Below, piece by piece: positions 29,493 to 39,606 of a stretch of DNA of 57,371 nt (positions are counted from its first letter, which is position 1; every line of letters starts with the position of its first letter). A program made the translations under genes and the position numbers. The stretch is from Burkholderiales bacterium (GTDB lineage: Bacteria > Pseudomonadota > Gammaproteobacteria > Burkholderiales > Casimicrobiaceae), in assembly GCA_031260355.1 (NCBI GenBank), contig JAIRJZ010000047.1:1-57371 (forward strand), written 5' to 3'. The notes beneath the pieces were generated by a model. That model saw only the letters and a program-made list of their open reading frames with translations. It made no database searches and was not told the origin of the DNA.

Positions 29493-32345
29493 TTATTCTT
29501 TGATACCCATACTGCCGGTCGTCAGCGCTGCCGAATCAGCAAAGGCGTCTTCGACGACTTTCTTCTGTTCGGCGGCGTGCTTGGCCGCGTAACCCACCGC
29601 CGGCGACGCCGAAATGGCGCGTCCGGCATAAGCCAGAACCTGTTTGCTGTCGATATTTGTCTGGAAATATGTCCGCAGGCGGTACCAGGCCCCCTGATTC
29701 TGCGGTTCTTCCTGGCACCAGATGACTTCCGTTGCTTTCGGGAAGCGAACGATCTCGGCCTTGAAAGCGTCGTGCGGGAACGGATACTGCTGTTCGAGCC
29801 GCACGATCGCCACATCGTCGCGCTGGTGCTCGCGCCGGTAAGCGTTAAGCTCGTAGTAAATCTTGCCGGAACAGACAACGATCCGTTTGACTTTTTTCGG
29901 ATCGGCCGTCGCGTCGCCGATCACGTTGTGGAACTTGCCGTCAGAGAGTTCGCGCAAATCCGACACCGCTTCTTTGTGCCGCAACAAGCTCTTCGGCGTC
30001 ATCACCACCAGCGGTTTGCGATACGGCCGCAGCATCTGGCGGTACAGCAGGTGGTACATCTGCGCCGGTGTCGAAGGCACGGCAAACTGCATGTTGTGTT
30101 GCGCGCACAGTTGCAAGAACCGTTCGGGACGCGCCGACGAATGCTCCGGCCCCTGCCCCTCGTAACCGTGCGGCAGCAGCAGCGTCAGCCCGCACAAGCG
30201 GCCCCACTTCACTTCACCGGAGCTGATGAACTGGTCAATCACCACCTGTGCGCCGTTGGCGAAGTCACCGAACTGCGCTTCCCAAACCACCATCTGCTCG
30301 GGCGACGACGTTGCATAACCGTATTCAAAGGCCAGCACAGCGTTTTCGGTCAGCACCGAGTCGATGATCTCAAACTCCGGCTGCTTGTCCTTGATATGCT
30401 GCAACGGCACCCAGGTTCCGGCGTCCCAGCGCTCACGGTTCTGATCGTGCAACACCGCATGCCGGTGCGAAAAAGTGCCTCGCCCGACATCTTCCCCGGA
30501 CAAACGCACCGGATAGCCGCGATCGAGCAGCACGGCGTAACCGAGGTTTTCGGCCATTCCCCAATCGAGCGGCTGCTTGCCCTCGCCCATCGCCCGACGG
30601 TCGGCGACCACTTTTTCGACGCGCGGGTGCAGTTTGAAATTGGCCGGCACTTCGGTGATTTTGCGCGCCAGCGCTTGCAGATGCGCGTAATCGACGCGGG
30701 TATCGACCGGTTCGGTCCACTCTTTCCCTTTGTACGGCGCCCAATTGGCCGGATACGGCGTGGTGAAATTGGACAGAATCGTGCTGTTGGTGTGCTCGCC
30801 GCGGTCGAGCGCCACCCGGTAGGCTTCAATCATTTTGCCGGCTTCGCCGGTCGCTATCACGCCGGCCTGCTCAAGTTGGTCGGCGTAGAGCTTGCGCGTC
30901 CCCGGATGGGCGTTGATTTTCTTGTACATCAACGGCTGCGTCACCATCGGTTCATCGGCCTCGTTGTGCCCCAGCTTGCGGAAGCACACCAGGTCGATGA
31001 AAACATCTTTGCGGAATTTCATCCGGAATGCCAGCGCCAGTTCGATCGCAAACAAGCAGATTTCAGGATCGTCGCCGTTGACGTGCAGGATCGGCGCCTC
31101 GATCATTTTGGCGATGTCGGTGCAGTACGTCGTCCCCCGCGTGTCGCGCGGGTCGGACGTGGTAAAGCCGATCTGGTTGTTGACCACGATGTGCACGGTG
31201 CCGCCGGTGGTGTAACCGCGCGTCTGCGCCATGTTCAGCACTTCCTGATTGACGCCCTGCCCGGCTATCGCCGCATCGCCGTGAATCAATACCGGCAGCA
31301 CTTTGTCGCCGGTCAGATCGCCGCGCCGCCGCTGGCGGGCGCGTACCGAGCCCTCGATCACCGGGTTGACGATTTCAAGATGCGACGGATTGAAGGCCAG
31401 CGACAGATGCACCGGCCCGCCGGGCGTGGTGACGTTCGACGAAAAGCCTTTGTGGTATTTGACGTCGCCGGCCAGCAAATCAAGCGCTACCTTGCCCTCG
31501 AACTCGCTGAACAACTCGGACGGCATTTTACCCATCGTGTTGACCAGTACATTGAGCCGCGAACGGTGCGCCATCCCAATCACGATTTCCTGCACTCCCT
31601 GGGTACCCGCTTTCTGGATCAGGTGATCGAGCATCGGCGACAGCACCTCGCCGCCCTCGCCGGAAAACCGTTTCTGCCCGACGTAGCGGGTGTGCAAGTA
31701 GCGCTCCAACGTTTCGGAAGCCGTCAACCGCTCCAGAATGAAACGCTGCATCGCCGGGTCAATCGCCGGTCGCCCGTGCACCGTCTCCAACTGCTCGCGC
31801 ATCCATTCGCGCTGAGCGGTATTGGTCATGTACATGAATTCGACGCCCAGCGTCCGGCAATAGGTATTTTTCAAAAGCCGCAAGATATCCTTGAGCTTGG
31901 CATACGGTGCCGAATGCAGCGAACCGGTGGCAAACTCGGTTTCCATGTCGGCGTCGGTAAAACCGTAGGTTCCCGGATCGAGTTCCGGCAGCGGTTCCTT
32001 CGACTGACGTTGCAGCGGGTCGAGGTCGGCTTGCCGTAACCCGAGAATCCGGTAGCGGCTGATCAACAATTGCACCGCCGCCTGCTTGCTGCTGTGAACC
32101 CCGTCGGCGGGCGCCGCCGCCAGTCGTACCGGTGCCTTCGTCAACTGCTCGAAAGCGCGTACGATCGGCGCATGCGGCACATCGCGAACCCCGCCGCGCA
32201 GTTGGCCGAAGTAATGGTGCCATTCTTCGCTGACTGACGACGGGTCTTCGAGATAACGCTCGTACTGCTCTTCGATGAACGGGGCGTTGCCTCCGAACAA
32301 GGCGCTGGTGGATAAACTTTCTTTCATACTGATGGAACGACTCAT
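29493..32345 (-). CDS. sucA: 2-oxoglutarate dehydrogenase E1 component
   Basis: 950 residues. It is the thiamine-diphosphate enzyme that decarboxylates 2-oxoglutarate. The N-terminal segment [20 protein letters not shown] docks to E2. The TPP site includes [18 protein letters not shown] and the region [19 protein letters not shown]. The C-terminus has EQQYPFPHD and the [15 protein letters not shown] motif. The start at 32345 has GAGG about 6 bases upstream; the ATG at 32327 is an alternative. It lies 41 bases after gltA in the same operon. Confidence 0.97.
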   Translation of the reverse strand: MSRSISMKESLSTSALFGGNAPFIEEQYERYLEDPSSVSEEWHHYFGQLRGGVRDVPHAPIVRAFEQLTKAPVRLAAAPADGVHSSKQAAVQLLISRYRILGLRQADLDPLQRQSKEPLPELDPGTYGFTDADMETEFATGSLHSAPYAKLKDILRLLKNTYCRTLGVEFMYMTNTAQREWMREQLETVHGRPAIDPAMQRFILERLTASETLERYLHTRYVGQKRFSGEGGEVLSPMLDHLIQKAGTQGVQEIVIGMAHRSRLNVLVNTMGKMPSELFSEFEGKVALDLLAGDVKYHKGFSSNVTTPGGPVHLSLAFNPSHLEIVNPVIEGSVRARQRRRGDLTGDKVLPVLIHGDAAIAGQGVNQEVLNMAQTRGYTTGGTVHIVVNNQIGFTTSDPRDTRGTTYCTDIAKMIEAPILHVNGDDPEICLFAIELALAFRMKFRKDVFIDLVCFRKLGHNEADEPMVTQPLMYKKINAHPGTRKLYADQLEQAGVIATGEAGKMIEAYRVALDRGEHTNSTILSNFTTPYPANWAPYKGKEWTEPVDTRVDYAHLQALARKITEVPANFKLHPRVEKVVADRRAMGEGKQPLDWGMAENLGYAVLLDRGYPVRLSGEDVGRGTFSHRHAVLHDQNRERWDAGTWVPLQHIKDKQPEFEIIDSVLTENAVLAFEYGYATSSPEQMVVWEAQFGDFANGAQVVIDQFISSGEVKWGRLCGLTLLLPHGYEGQGPEHSSARPERFLQLCAQHNMQFAVPSTPAQMYHLLYRQMLRPYRKPLVVMTPKSLLRHKEAVSDLRELSDGKFHNVIGDATADPKKVKRIVVCSGKIYYELNAYRREHQRDDVAIVRLEQQYPFPHDAFKAEIVRFPKATEVIWCQEEPQNQGAWYRLRTYFQTNIDSKQVLAYAGRAISASPAVGYAAKHAAEQKKVVEDAFADSAALTTGSMGIKE

Positions 32346-32386
32346 CGCTTACCTCATGACCAATGTTCGAAGGACCCCCGCGCTGT

Positions 32387-33691
32387 TCACCGTTGCGCCA
32401 GCGGCTTTACCTGACGATGCTTTTCGCCGATGTAACGCTGACGCGGACGGCCGATCTTGTACTCGGGATCGGCGATCATTTCGTTCAACTGCGCAATCCA
32501 GCCGACGGTACGCGCCAGCGCGAAGATCGCGGTGAACAGCTGCGTCGGAATACCGATCGCTTTCTGGACGATGCCGGAGTAGAAATCGACGTTCGGGTAC
32601 AGTTTGCGCTTCACGAAATAGTCGTCTTCCAACGCAATCTTTTCCAGCGCCATCGCCAGCTTGAACAAAGGATCGTTGCCCAGCCCGAGCTCGCCGAGCA
32701 CTTCATGGCAGGCTTCGCGCATCAGCTTGGCGCGCGGATCGTAGTTCTTGTAGACACGATGACCGAAGCCCATCAGGCGGACGCCGGAATCCTTGTCTTT
32801 GACCTTGGCGATGAATTCACCGATTCTTTCGACACCGCCGGCCGCCTGGATTTCGTTCAGCATGGTGAGACAGGCTTCGTTGGCGCCGCCATGCGCCGGG
32901 CCCCACAGACACGCCACCCCGGCAGCAATCGCCGCGATTGGGTTGGTGCCGGAGGAAGCGCACAAGCGCACGGTCGAAGTCGAAGCGTTTTGCTCATGGT
33001 CGGCATGCAGCGTCAGAATCCGGTCAAACGCCCGCTCGACGACGGGGTTGACCTTGTACGGCTCGCACGGCGTCGCGAACATCATCCGCAGGAAATTGCC
33101 CGCGTACGACAAGCTGTTGTCGGGGTACACATACGGCTCGCCGATCGAATACTTGTACGCCATCGCCACCAGCGCCGGCATTTTTGAAATCAACCGGATC
33201 GCCGACATCTCGCGCTTCTTCGCGTCGTGCAAATCCATCGAGTCCGGATAGAAAGCCGACATCGCTCCGACCAGCCCGGTCAGCACCGCCATCGGATGTG
33301 CATCGCGGCGGAAACCGCGCAGGAAAAAGTGCATCTGCTCGTGCACCATCGTGTGATGCAATACGCGCTGGGTGAATTTATCTTTCTGCTCTTTCGTCGG
33401 AAGGTTGCCGTAAATCAGCAACTGGCAAACTTCGAGAAAATCGCAATGGTGCGCCAGATCGTCGATCGCATAACCGCGATAAAGCAATTCGCCTTTGTCG
33501 CCATCGATATAAGTGATGGTGGAACCGCACGACGCCGTCGAAAGAAAACCCGGATCGTAAGTGAATTTGCCGGTTTTCCCGTACAGAGCGCGGATGTCGA
33601 TGACGTCCGGTCCAAGATGGGCTTCGAACATCGGCAGCGTAATCTCTGGCGAACCGTCTGAAAACGAAATGGTCGCAGTCTTTTCCGTCAT
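32387..33691 (-). CDS. gltA: citrate synthase (type II, hexameric)
   Basis: 434 residues from the ATG at 33691 ([20 protein letters not shown]). It condenses acetyl-CoA with oxaloacetate. Catalytic histidines lie in [14 protein letters not shown] and [19 protein letters not shown], and the aspartate in [11 protein letters not shown]. It opens the operon gltA-sucA-sucB-lpd and is divergent from mdh. In most betaproteobacteria sdhCDAB precede gltA; here they do not. Confidence 0.97.
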   Translation of the reverse strand: MTEKTATISFSDGSPEITLPMFEAHLGPDVIDIRALYGKTGKFTYDPGFLSTASCGSTITYIDGDKGELLYRGYAIDDLAHHCDFLEVCQLLIYGNLPTKEQKDKFTQRVLHHTMVHEQMHFFLRGFRRDAHPMAVLTGLVGAMSAFYPDSMDLHDAKKREMSAIRLISKMPALVAMAYKYSIGEPYVYPDNSLSYAGNFLRMMFATPCEPYKVNPVVERAFDRILTLHADHEQNASTSTVRLCASSGTNPIAAIAAGVACLWGPAHGGANEACLTMLNEIQAAGGVERIGEFIAKVKDKDSGVRLMGFGHRVYKNYDPRAKLMREACHEVLGELGLGNDPLFKLAMALEKIALEDDYFVKRKLYPNVDFYSGIVQKAIGIPTQLFTAIFALARTVGWIAQLNEMIADPEYKIGRPRQRYIGEKHRQVKPLAQR

Positions 33692-33728
33692 GGCCTTTCC
33701 CTTTCCTATCGCAGTTGAAAAATGTCCC

Positions 33729-33757
33729 ATTGTAAGCACGACCTACGGCTGTGTCAC
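33729..33757 (-). promoter_or_regulatory. putative promoter of gltA-sucAB-lpd
   Basis: On the minus strand GTGACA (33757-33752) is followed, 17 bases later, by TACAAT (33734-33729). Each hexamer differs from the consensus at one position. It would give a leader of about 30 bases before the gltA ATG. Confidence 0.7.
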
Positions 33758-33855
33758 GCATGATTTGCCTTTTTTAACCATCTTTTGCCATTTCGATAAC
33801 CCTACTACCCGTGTAAAAAACCCTGATCAAAGTGCCGTTTTAAAGTGCCAAGACC

Positions 33856-33884
33856 TTTACAGCTTGTGGTGTCAGGCCTACCAT
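33856..33884 (+). promoter_or_regulatory. putative promoter of mdh
   Basis: TTTACA at 33856-33861, a 17-base spacer and TACCAT at 33879-33884. This gives a leader of about 55 bases before the mdh ATG. The pair is divergent from the gltA promoter, about 100 bases away. Confidence 0.5.
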
Positions 33885-33945
33885 TAAGTGTTTTCACATT
33901 TTCGACATTTTCAGAACCGTTGTCTTATCGAATCGAGGAGCTCAA

Positions 33946-34932
33946 ATGAAAAAGCCTGTTCGCGTTAGTGTTACTGGTGCCGCCGGTCAAATCGGCTACA
34001 GTTTGCTGTTCAGAATTGCTTCCGGCGAAATGCTGGGGCCGGATCAGCCGGTGATCCTGCAATTGCTCGAACTGCCGATGGAAAAGCCGCAGGAAGCACT
34101 GAAAGGCGTGATGATGGAGCTCGAAGATTGCGCCTTCCCGCTGCTCGCCGGCATGCAGGGATTCGGCGATGCCCAGGACGCCTTCCGCGACACCGACATC
34201 GCGCTGCTGGTCGGCGCCAAGCCGCGCGGCCCGGGAATGGAGCGCAGCGACCTGCTCCAGGAAAACGCCAAGGTTTTCATCGCCCAAGGCAAGGCGCTCG
34301 ACGCCGTCGCCAGCCGCAACGTCAAGGTGCTGGTGGTCGGTAACCCAGCCAATACCAATGCTTACATCGCGATGAAGTCGGCGCCGTCGCTCCCGAAAAA
34401 GAATTTCACCGCGATGCTGCGGCTCGACCACAACCGGGCGCTGATGCAACTGGCGTTGAAGGCCGGTGTGCCGGTGGCCGATATCGAAAAGCTCGCCGTC
34501 TGGGGCAACCATTCACCGACGATGTACGCCGATTACCGTTTCGCCGTCGCTGGCGGCGCCTCGCTCAAAGACAAGATCAACGACGACGCCTGGAACAGCG
34601 ACGTGTTTTTGCCGACCGTCGGCAAGCGCGGCGCCGCGATCATCGCCGCGCGCGGCGCCTCCAGCGCCGCCTCTGCCGCCAATGCCGCGATCGACCATAT
34701 CCGTGACTGGGTACGCGGCACGAACGGCCATTGGGTCACCATGGGCATCCCGTCGAGCGGCCAGTACGACATCCCGGAAGACGTGATGTTCGGCTTCCCG
34801 GTCACCTGCGCCAACGGCGAATACCAGGTTGTGCCCGGTTTGCCGATCGACGCGTTTTCCAAAGCGCGCATCGCCGTGACGCTGAAAGAGCTTGAGGAAG
34901 AACGCGCAGCGGTGGCGCCGTTACTGGGTTGA
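33946..34932 (+). CDS. mdh: malate dehydrogenase
   Basis: 328 residues. It interconverts malate and oxaloacetate with NAD(H). The nucleotide fold begins [20 protein letters not shown]. The mobile-loop arginines are in [15 protein letters not shown] (Arg94, Arg100), and the catalytic pair is Asp161 (LRLDHNRA) and His189 ([13 protein letters not shown]). The ribosome binding site GAGGAG is at ideal spacing. The protein is of the cytoplasmic-type family common in betaproteobacteria. Confidence 0.97.
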   Translation: MKKPVRVSVTGAAGQIGYSLLFRIASGEMLGPDQPVILQLLELPMEKPQEALKGVMMELEDCAFPLLAGMQGFGDAQDAFRDTDIALLVGAKPRGPGMERSDLLQENAKVFIAQGKALDAVASRNVKVLVVGNPANTNAYIAMKSAPSLPKKNFTAMLRLDHNRALMQLALKAGVPVADIEKLAVWGNHSPTMYADYRFAVAGGASLKDKINDDAWNSDVFLPTVGKRGAAIIAARGASSAASAANAAIDHIRDWVRGTNGHWVTMGIPSSGQYDIPEDVMFGFPVTCANGEYQVVPGLPIDAFSKARIAVTLKELEEERAAVAPLLG

Positions 34933-34939
34933 CCCCTGT

Positions 34940-34974
34940 CCGGCCCGAAGGCGGCAACGCGCTTTTCGGGCCGG
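34940..34974 (+). repeat. stem-loop after mdh
   Basis: A perfect 10-base stem CCGGCCCGAA / TTCGGGCCGG with a 15-base loop begins 7 bases after the mdh stop. No T-tract follows, so it could be a processing or stability element between mdh and acnB. Confidence 0.55.
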
Positions 34975-35077
34975 TGAAACTTTCCAGCGCGCATTTTTCA
35001 GCTCGCATGACGCGTGGTTTTCATTGTTTTTTTAGCTTTTCCGGCGGTTTTTCCGCTTTGCACAGAAAGGATTCAAG

Positions 35078-37675
35078 ATGTTAGACGCTTACCGCCAACA
35101 CGCCACCGAGCGCGCCGCGCTGGGCATCCCGCCGCTTCCGCTTTCCAAACCCCAAGCCGAGGCGTTGGTGCAGTTGCTGCGCAACCCTCCCGTGGGAGAA
35201 GAGGCTTTCCTGCTCGAACTGCTCACCTATCGCATTCCCGCCGGCGTTGACGACGCGGCGCAGATCAAGGCGGAATTCCTGGCGCAAATCACCCGAAACG
35301 AAGCCCAAAGCCCGCTCATTTCGCGCGCCAAGGCGACCGAGCTGCTGGGTACGATGGTCGGCGGCTACAACGTAAAACCGTTGATCGCGCTGCTTGCCGA
35401 CGCTGAAGTCGGCGCCATCGCCGCCAACGCGCTCAAATTCACGTTGCTGATGTTCGATTACTTCCACGACGTGCGCGAACTGGCCGAACAAGGCAATGCC
35501 AACGCCCGCGCCGTTCTGCAATCCTGGGCTGATGCGGGATGGTTTACCGCGCGCCCGGAAGTGCCGGAAAAACTCAAGATCACCGTGTTCAAAGTCACCG
35601 GCGAGACCAATACCGACGATCTCTCGCCGGCGCCGGACGCCTGGTCGCGTCCCGACATCCCGCTGCACGCGCTGGCAATGCTGAAGAACCCGCGAGAAGG
35701 CATCACGCCGGAAAAATCCGGCGAACGTGGCCCGATCCAGCAACTCGAAGCGCTGAAAGCGAAGGGCTATCCGGTCGCCTATGTCGGCGATGTCGTCGGT
35801 ACTGGTTCCTCGCGCAAGTCGGCAACCAACTCGGTGCTGTGGTGGACCGGCGACGACATTCCGTTCGTGCCGAACAAGCGTTTCGGCGGTGTTTGCCTCG
35901 GCGGCAAGATCGCTCCGATCTTTTTCAACACCCAGGAAGATGCGGGCGCGCTGCCGATCGAAATCGACGTGGCGCAAATGAACATGGGCGACGAGATTGA
36001 ACTCGCCATCAACCACGAAAAAGCCACCGTCAAGGCGCTGAAAAACGGCGTCGCGATTGCCGAAGCGGCGCTGAAAACGCCGGTGCTGCTCGACGAAGTA
36101 CGCGCCGGCGGTCGTATCCCGCTGATCATCGGCCGCGGTCTGACGGCAAAAGCGCGCGAAGCCTTGAAACTGCCGCCTTCGGCAGTGTTCCGGCTGCCGC
36201 AAGCGCCGAAGGATTCCAGCAAGGGCTTCACGCTGGCGCAGAAAATGGTCGGACGCGCCTGCGACCTGCCCGAAGGTAAAGGTGTGCGTCCCGGCACCTA
36301 TTGCGAACCGCGGATGACCTCGGTCGGTTCGCAGGACACCACCGGCCCGATGACCCGCGACGAGTTGAAAGACCTCGCCTGCCTAGGCTTCTCCGCCGAT
36401 CTGGTGATGCAGTCCTTCTGCCACACCGCCGCCTACCCGAAGCTCGTTGACGTCAAAACGCACCGCACCCTACCCTCGTTCATCTCCGCCCGCGGCGGCA
36501 TTGCGCTGCGCCCGGGTGACGGCGTCATTCATAGCTGGCTCAACCGCTTCCTGCTCCCCGATACCGTCGGCACCGGCGGCGATTCGCACACCCGTTTCCC
36601 GATCGGCATCTCGTTCCCGGCCGGCTCCGGCCTCGTCGCATTCGCCGCGGCCACCGGCGTGATGCCGCTCGACATGCCCGACTCGGTGCTCGTGCGCTTC
36701 AAGGGCAAGATGCAGGAAGGCATCACGCTGCGCGATTTGGTCAACGCCATCCCTTATTACGCGATCAAGGCGGGACACTTGACCGTAGCGAAACAAGGCA
36801 AGAAAAACATTTTCTCCGGCCGCATTCTCGAAATCGAAGGCCTGCCCGATCTGAAAGTCGAACAGGCATTCGAACTGACCGACGCCTCCGCCGAACGCTC
36901 CGCCGCCGGTTGCACGGTGCGACTCTCCAAAGAACCGATCATCGAGTATCTGCGCTCCAACATCGTTCTGATGAAATGGATGATCGCCAACGGCTACGAA
37001 GACAAGCGCACGCTGGCGCGCCGGATCAAGGCGATGGAAGCATGGATCGCCAATCCGCAGTTGCTGACAGCAGACGGCGACGCCGAATACGCGGCAGTGA
37101 TCGAAATCGACATGAACGAAATCCGAGAGCCGATCGTCGCCTGTCCGAACGACCCGGACGATGTGAAGCTGCTTTCCGAAGTCGCCGGCGATAAGATCGA
37201 CGAAGTGTTCATCGGTTCGTGCATGACCAACATCGGCCATTTCCGCGCTGCCGGGAAAGTGCTCGAAGGCAAGAGCGACATTCCGGCTCGCCTCTGGATC
37301 GCCCCGCCGACGAAAATGGACGCGATGATTCTGAACGAGGAAGGCTACTACAGCGTACTCGGAAAATCCGGTGCGCGAATGGAGATGCCCGGCTGTTCAC
37401 TGTGCATGGGCAACCAGGCGCAAATCCGTAAAGGATCAACCGCGATGTCCACCTCCACCCGCAACTTCCCCAACCGCCTCGGGATCGACACCTACGTCTA
37501 TCTCGGTTCCGCCGAACTCGCCGCTGTTTGCGCGTTAATGGGAAAAATCCCGACGGCCGTGGAATATCTCGCGCAGGTAGGCATCGTCAAACAAAACGCG
37601 ATCGATGTTTACCGCTACATGAATTTCGATCAGATCGAGGAGTTTGCGGAGACGGCGAAGACCGTCGCTGTTTGA
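35078..37675 (+). CDS. acnB: aconitate hydratase B
   Basis: 865 residues, the AcnB architecture with the N-terminal HEAT-like helical domain (residues 1-150, [20 protein letters not shown]). The swivel domain follows ([20 protein letters not shown]). The C-terminal catalytic domains contain the cluster ligands in [16 protein letters not shown] and [11 protein letters not shown]. It isomerises citrate and isocitrate and may also act on 2-methylcitrate. It follows mdh after 145 bases and ends in a hairpin terminator. Confidence 0.97.
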   Translation: MLDAYRQHATERAALGIPPLPLSKPQAEALVQLLRNPPVGEEAFLLELLTYRIPAGVDDAAQIKAEFLAQITRNEAQSPLISRAKATELLGTMVGGYNVKPLIALLADAEVGAIAANALKFTLLMFDYFHDVRELAEQGNANARAVLQSWADAGWFTARPEVPEKLKITVFKVTGETNTDDLSPAPDAWSRPDIPLHALAMLKNPREGITPEKSGERGPIQQLEALKAKGYPVAYVGDVVGTGSSRKSATNSVLWWTGDDIPFVPNKRFGGVCLGGKIAPIFFNTQEDAGALPIEIDVAQMNMGDEIELAINHEKATVKALKNGVAIAEAALKTPVLLDEVRAGGRIPLIIGRGLTAKAREALKLPPSAVFRLPQAPKDSSKGFTLAQKMVGRACDLPEGKGVRPGTYCEPRMTSVGSQDTTGPMTRDELKDLACLGFSADLVMQSFCHTAAYPKLVDVKTHRTLPSFISARGGIALRPGDGVIHSWLNRFLLPDTVGTGGDSHTRFPIGISFPAGSGLVAFAAATGVMPLDMPDSVLVRFKGKMQEGITLRDLVNAIPYYAIKAGHLTVAKQGKKNIFSGRILEIEGLPDLKVEQAFELTDASAERSAAGCTVRLSKEPIIEYLRSNIVLMKWMIANGYEDKRTLARRIKAMEAWIANPQLLTADGDAEYAAVIEIDMNEIREPIVACPNDPDDVKLLSEVAGDKIDEVFIGSCMTNIGHFRAAGKVLEGKSDIPARLWIAPPTKMDAMILNEEGYYSVLGKSGARMEMPGCSLCMGNQAQIRKGSTAMSTSTRNFPNRLGIDTYVYLGSAELAAVCALMGKIPTAVEYLAQVGIVKQNAIDVYRYMNFDQIEEFAETAKTVAV

Positions 37676-37702
37676 AATATGTATTGATGTTTTTTGTATT
37701 GA

Positions 37703-37726
37703 AAAGCCCCGAATCTTCGGGGCTTT
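37703..37726 (+). terminator. terminator after acnB
   Basis: An 11-base stem AAAGCCCCGAA / TTCGGGGCTTT with a TC loop lies about 30 bases past the acnB stop. The T-run on the plus strand is short (TTT then G). On the minus strand it is TTTT, so it may work in both directions. Confidence 0.75.
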
Positions 37727-37804
37727 GAACATTTGATCTATCGAGCATTCCTTGCCGTAAAGCGCCCCCGAAGCTGCTCCTGAACAAAAGTAAAGGGAAA
37801 AGTA

Positions 37805-38824
37805 GTGATAAAGGTAATCTCTAAAGAAACCGCCATAGAAGCTTTTAATCACCTTGAGGATATTGCTCTCGGCAGTTATGGGCGTCACTACATTTTCCGA
37901 GGAGTAAAGGATGCAGTCAAACATAAGCTTTCTACCTCATGGGAGAGAGATAGATGGGAAGATTTCAATAACGGCAATGTTGAAAACCTTCGTAATGAAA
38001 TATTAAAATATGGCTCCTCACTTGTTAGGCATAGCCTTGAAACTTTCGACGAAAAAAACCTTCTTGAAGGTTTGGAAATAGCCAGACATCATGGTCTTCC
38101 AACCCCTTGCATAGATTTTTCATATTCTCCATATATTGCGGCTTTTTTTGCCTTTGATGGACTAAAAAAAGAAGATATAGAGAAAGAAGAAAATAGGAAT
38201 AATTGCTCAGCCATTTATGCAATAAATATTACCTCTTTGATGTTTGTGCTGATGTATAAGGATCAGGGGTGGTCACAAAGCCTCCCTCAAAACCTTTCCG
38301 AAGAAAATATTATTGATTTTTTTCGTTCTTGGGCCAGCACCAATTTTTTAATGCGCAATGGCCTAGATAATAAATATCCTAACGATAATATCTTCTTCGT
38401 GCCAACACCTGGAAAAAAGAACTGGCGAATGCAACGACAGCAAGGATGCTTCTTATACTCAACTTTACGATACCACCATGCAAGTAACGGAGGGTTTGAA
38501 GATTTTGATTCTTATCTTAGTCATTGTTTCTCAAACACAGAGGTTAGTTTCCCAAATTTTAACCCGATAGAAAAGGTTCTTATACCTCACCGAGAGGCAA
38601 AAGAAGTTTTCAAGCGCTTAGAGCTGATGAATATAAACGCAGGCATGCTTTTAGGCGACGCGGATAGCGTGGTCAATGACCTGAATAATCAACAGTTATA
38701 CCGCTCAAGAGTTGCCGCACTACGCGAATTCAATATAAAGACGCTATGGGACGAGATTTTTGATGAACAAAAGGAAAGGATTTTAAAGGGCAGAGAAGCC
38801 TTTAATGATGAAGAAAATTATTAA
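37805..38824 (+). CDS. FRG-domain protein
   Basis: 339 residues from a GTG start with AAGGG about 7 bases upstream. The FRG-domain hallmarks are present: HYIFRGVKD at residues 28-36 and RHHGLPTPCIDFSYSPYIAA near residue 95, the usual HxGLPT..D.T.SP..AAFFA block. The domain is named for its Phe-Arg-Gly motif and its biochemical role is unknown; members are common in mobile and defence-rich regions. The coding DNA is far more A+T-rich than acnB on the left and mtaD on the right, which points to recent transfer. It stands alone between the acnB terminator and a duplicated mtaD fragment. Confidence 0.8.
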   Translation: MIKVISKETAIEAFNHLEDIALGSYGRHYIFRGVKDAVKHKLSTSWERDRWEDFNNGNVENLRNEILKYGSSLVRHSLETFDEKNLLEGLEIARHHGLPTPCIDFSYSPYIAAFFAFDGLKKEDIEKEENRNNCSAIYAINITSLMFVLMYKDQGWSQSLPQNLSEENIIDFFRSWASTNFLMRNGLDNKYPNDNIFFVPTPGKKNWRMQRQQGCFLYSTLRYHHASNGGFEDFDSYLSHCFSNTEVSFPNFNPIEKVLIPHREAKEVFKRLELMNINAGMLLGDADSVVNDLNNQQLYRSRVAALREFNIKTLWDEIFDEQKERILKGREAFNDEENY

Positions 38825-38927
38825 AAGCAATGCTTTTTCTAAAATTCATCGGGTAACATTCCTGTGCCGGAACAACGCAACATCAATAACTTCGTCGCTC
38901 TGATATTTTATCAAACCAAGTAGTTAT

Positions 38928-39069
38928 CAGCGCCTTCAACACCTCCATATCGAGATCGACCGGCGCACGGTTTTTGACACGCCCCTTCCCGTCCACCCAG
39001 ACATGGCTCACATCATCAACGCTCGCCGCATACACAAAATGCAGGCGGGGTCGCGGCAAGGCGACAAAC
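38928..39069 (-). pseudogene. second, partial copy of the mtaD 3' end
   Basis: About 142 bases match 39645-39788, the last part of mtaD, in the same orientation and at roughly 90 percent identity by eye. The translation VYAASVDDVSHVWVDGKGRV compares with VYAASGDDVSHVWVDGKARV in the intact gene. The copy has no start and runs into unrelated codons (ITTWFDKISERRSY) before a stop at 38883. Together with the intact end it forms a direct repeat around the TrfB-like gene. Confidence 0.85.
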
Positions 39070-39091
39070 CTGAGGAAAGCAGCAGTGCCTT

Positions 39092-39511
39092 TTATCTTTT
39101 CATCTCGGCAGCAATTCTCTTGATTTCCGCAAGGGAGATATGAGACCCGCTCGTTAAAAATATTTGCCTGACTTCGGGTAAAGAAAAACCTTCGCGAAGA
39201 AATCGTTTGACTTGTGCCCGCTGCTTTGTTGGTGTTATCGGCTTTGCTTTGTCCGGACGTAGTTCGGACGCTGCTATATTCAACCGGCACGCCTGCGCTT
39301 TCAACCGAAATCGGTGACGGACGTTATAGACATATTCAGAGGACACACCAAATTCTTTGGCGACTTCTGTAGCGGTTCTGCCTCCAAGGAAGGTGGCGCG
39401 AGCAATATCAACCGTCCTCCTTGACCATTTCCGCCCTTTGATGCCACTGCCTTGCATCGCCATTTTTGCAACCTTGTTAAAATCGGTTGCGTTCATATCC
39501 ATCACATCCAT
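39092..39511 (-). CDS. TrfB/KorA-like DNA-binding protein
   Basis: 139 residues from the ATG at 39511, which has AGGAGG 6 bases upstream. Residues 32-70 read RRTVDIARATFLGGRTATEV, then AKEFGVSSEYVYNVRHRFR. This is the helix-turn-helix of the TrfB/KorA family (Q.V.IAR..LVDG....E.A...GLT...V..AV.RV), best known as repressors of plasmid maintenance genes. A second helical segment follows (TPTKQRAQVKRFLREGFSLP). A TATAAT lies about 80 bases upstream. The gene sits between the two copies of the mtaD end. Confidence 0.65.
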   Translation of the reverse strand: MDVMDMNATDFNKVAKMAMQGSGIKGRKWSRRTVDIARATFLGGRTATEVAKEFGVSSEYVYNVRHRFRLKAQACRLNIAASELRPDKAKPITPTKQRAQVKRFLREGFSLPEVRQIFLTSGSHISLAEIKRIAAEMKR

Positions 39512-39592
39512 GTTCAACCTCCTGTTTCACTATCGGCTTCAACGCTCACCTCCCTAATCCAATTCAAACTTATGAAAATCAGGGACATTTCG

Positions 39593-39598
39593 ATTATA
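39593..39598 (-). promoter_or_regulatory. possible -10 for the TrfB-like gene
   Basis: TATAAT on the minus strand, about 80 bases before the ATG at 39511 and directly after the mtaD stop. No clear -35 is seen at 16-18 bases. Confidence 0.4.
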
Positions 39599-39606
39599 GT
39601 AAAATT

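Noticed and set aside
26633-29503. A 956-codon open frame on the plus strand, opposite lpd and sucB
   Set aside because: It is the antisense shadow of two well-conserved genes with strong codon bias. The product is Arg/His-rich and low in complexity, and there is no ribosome binding site.
29244-32039. A 931-codon open frame on the plus strand, opposite sucB and sucA
   Set aside because: Same reason: it mirrors sucA codons and has no recognisable domain.
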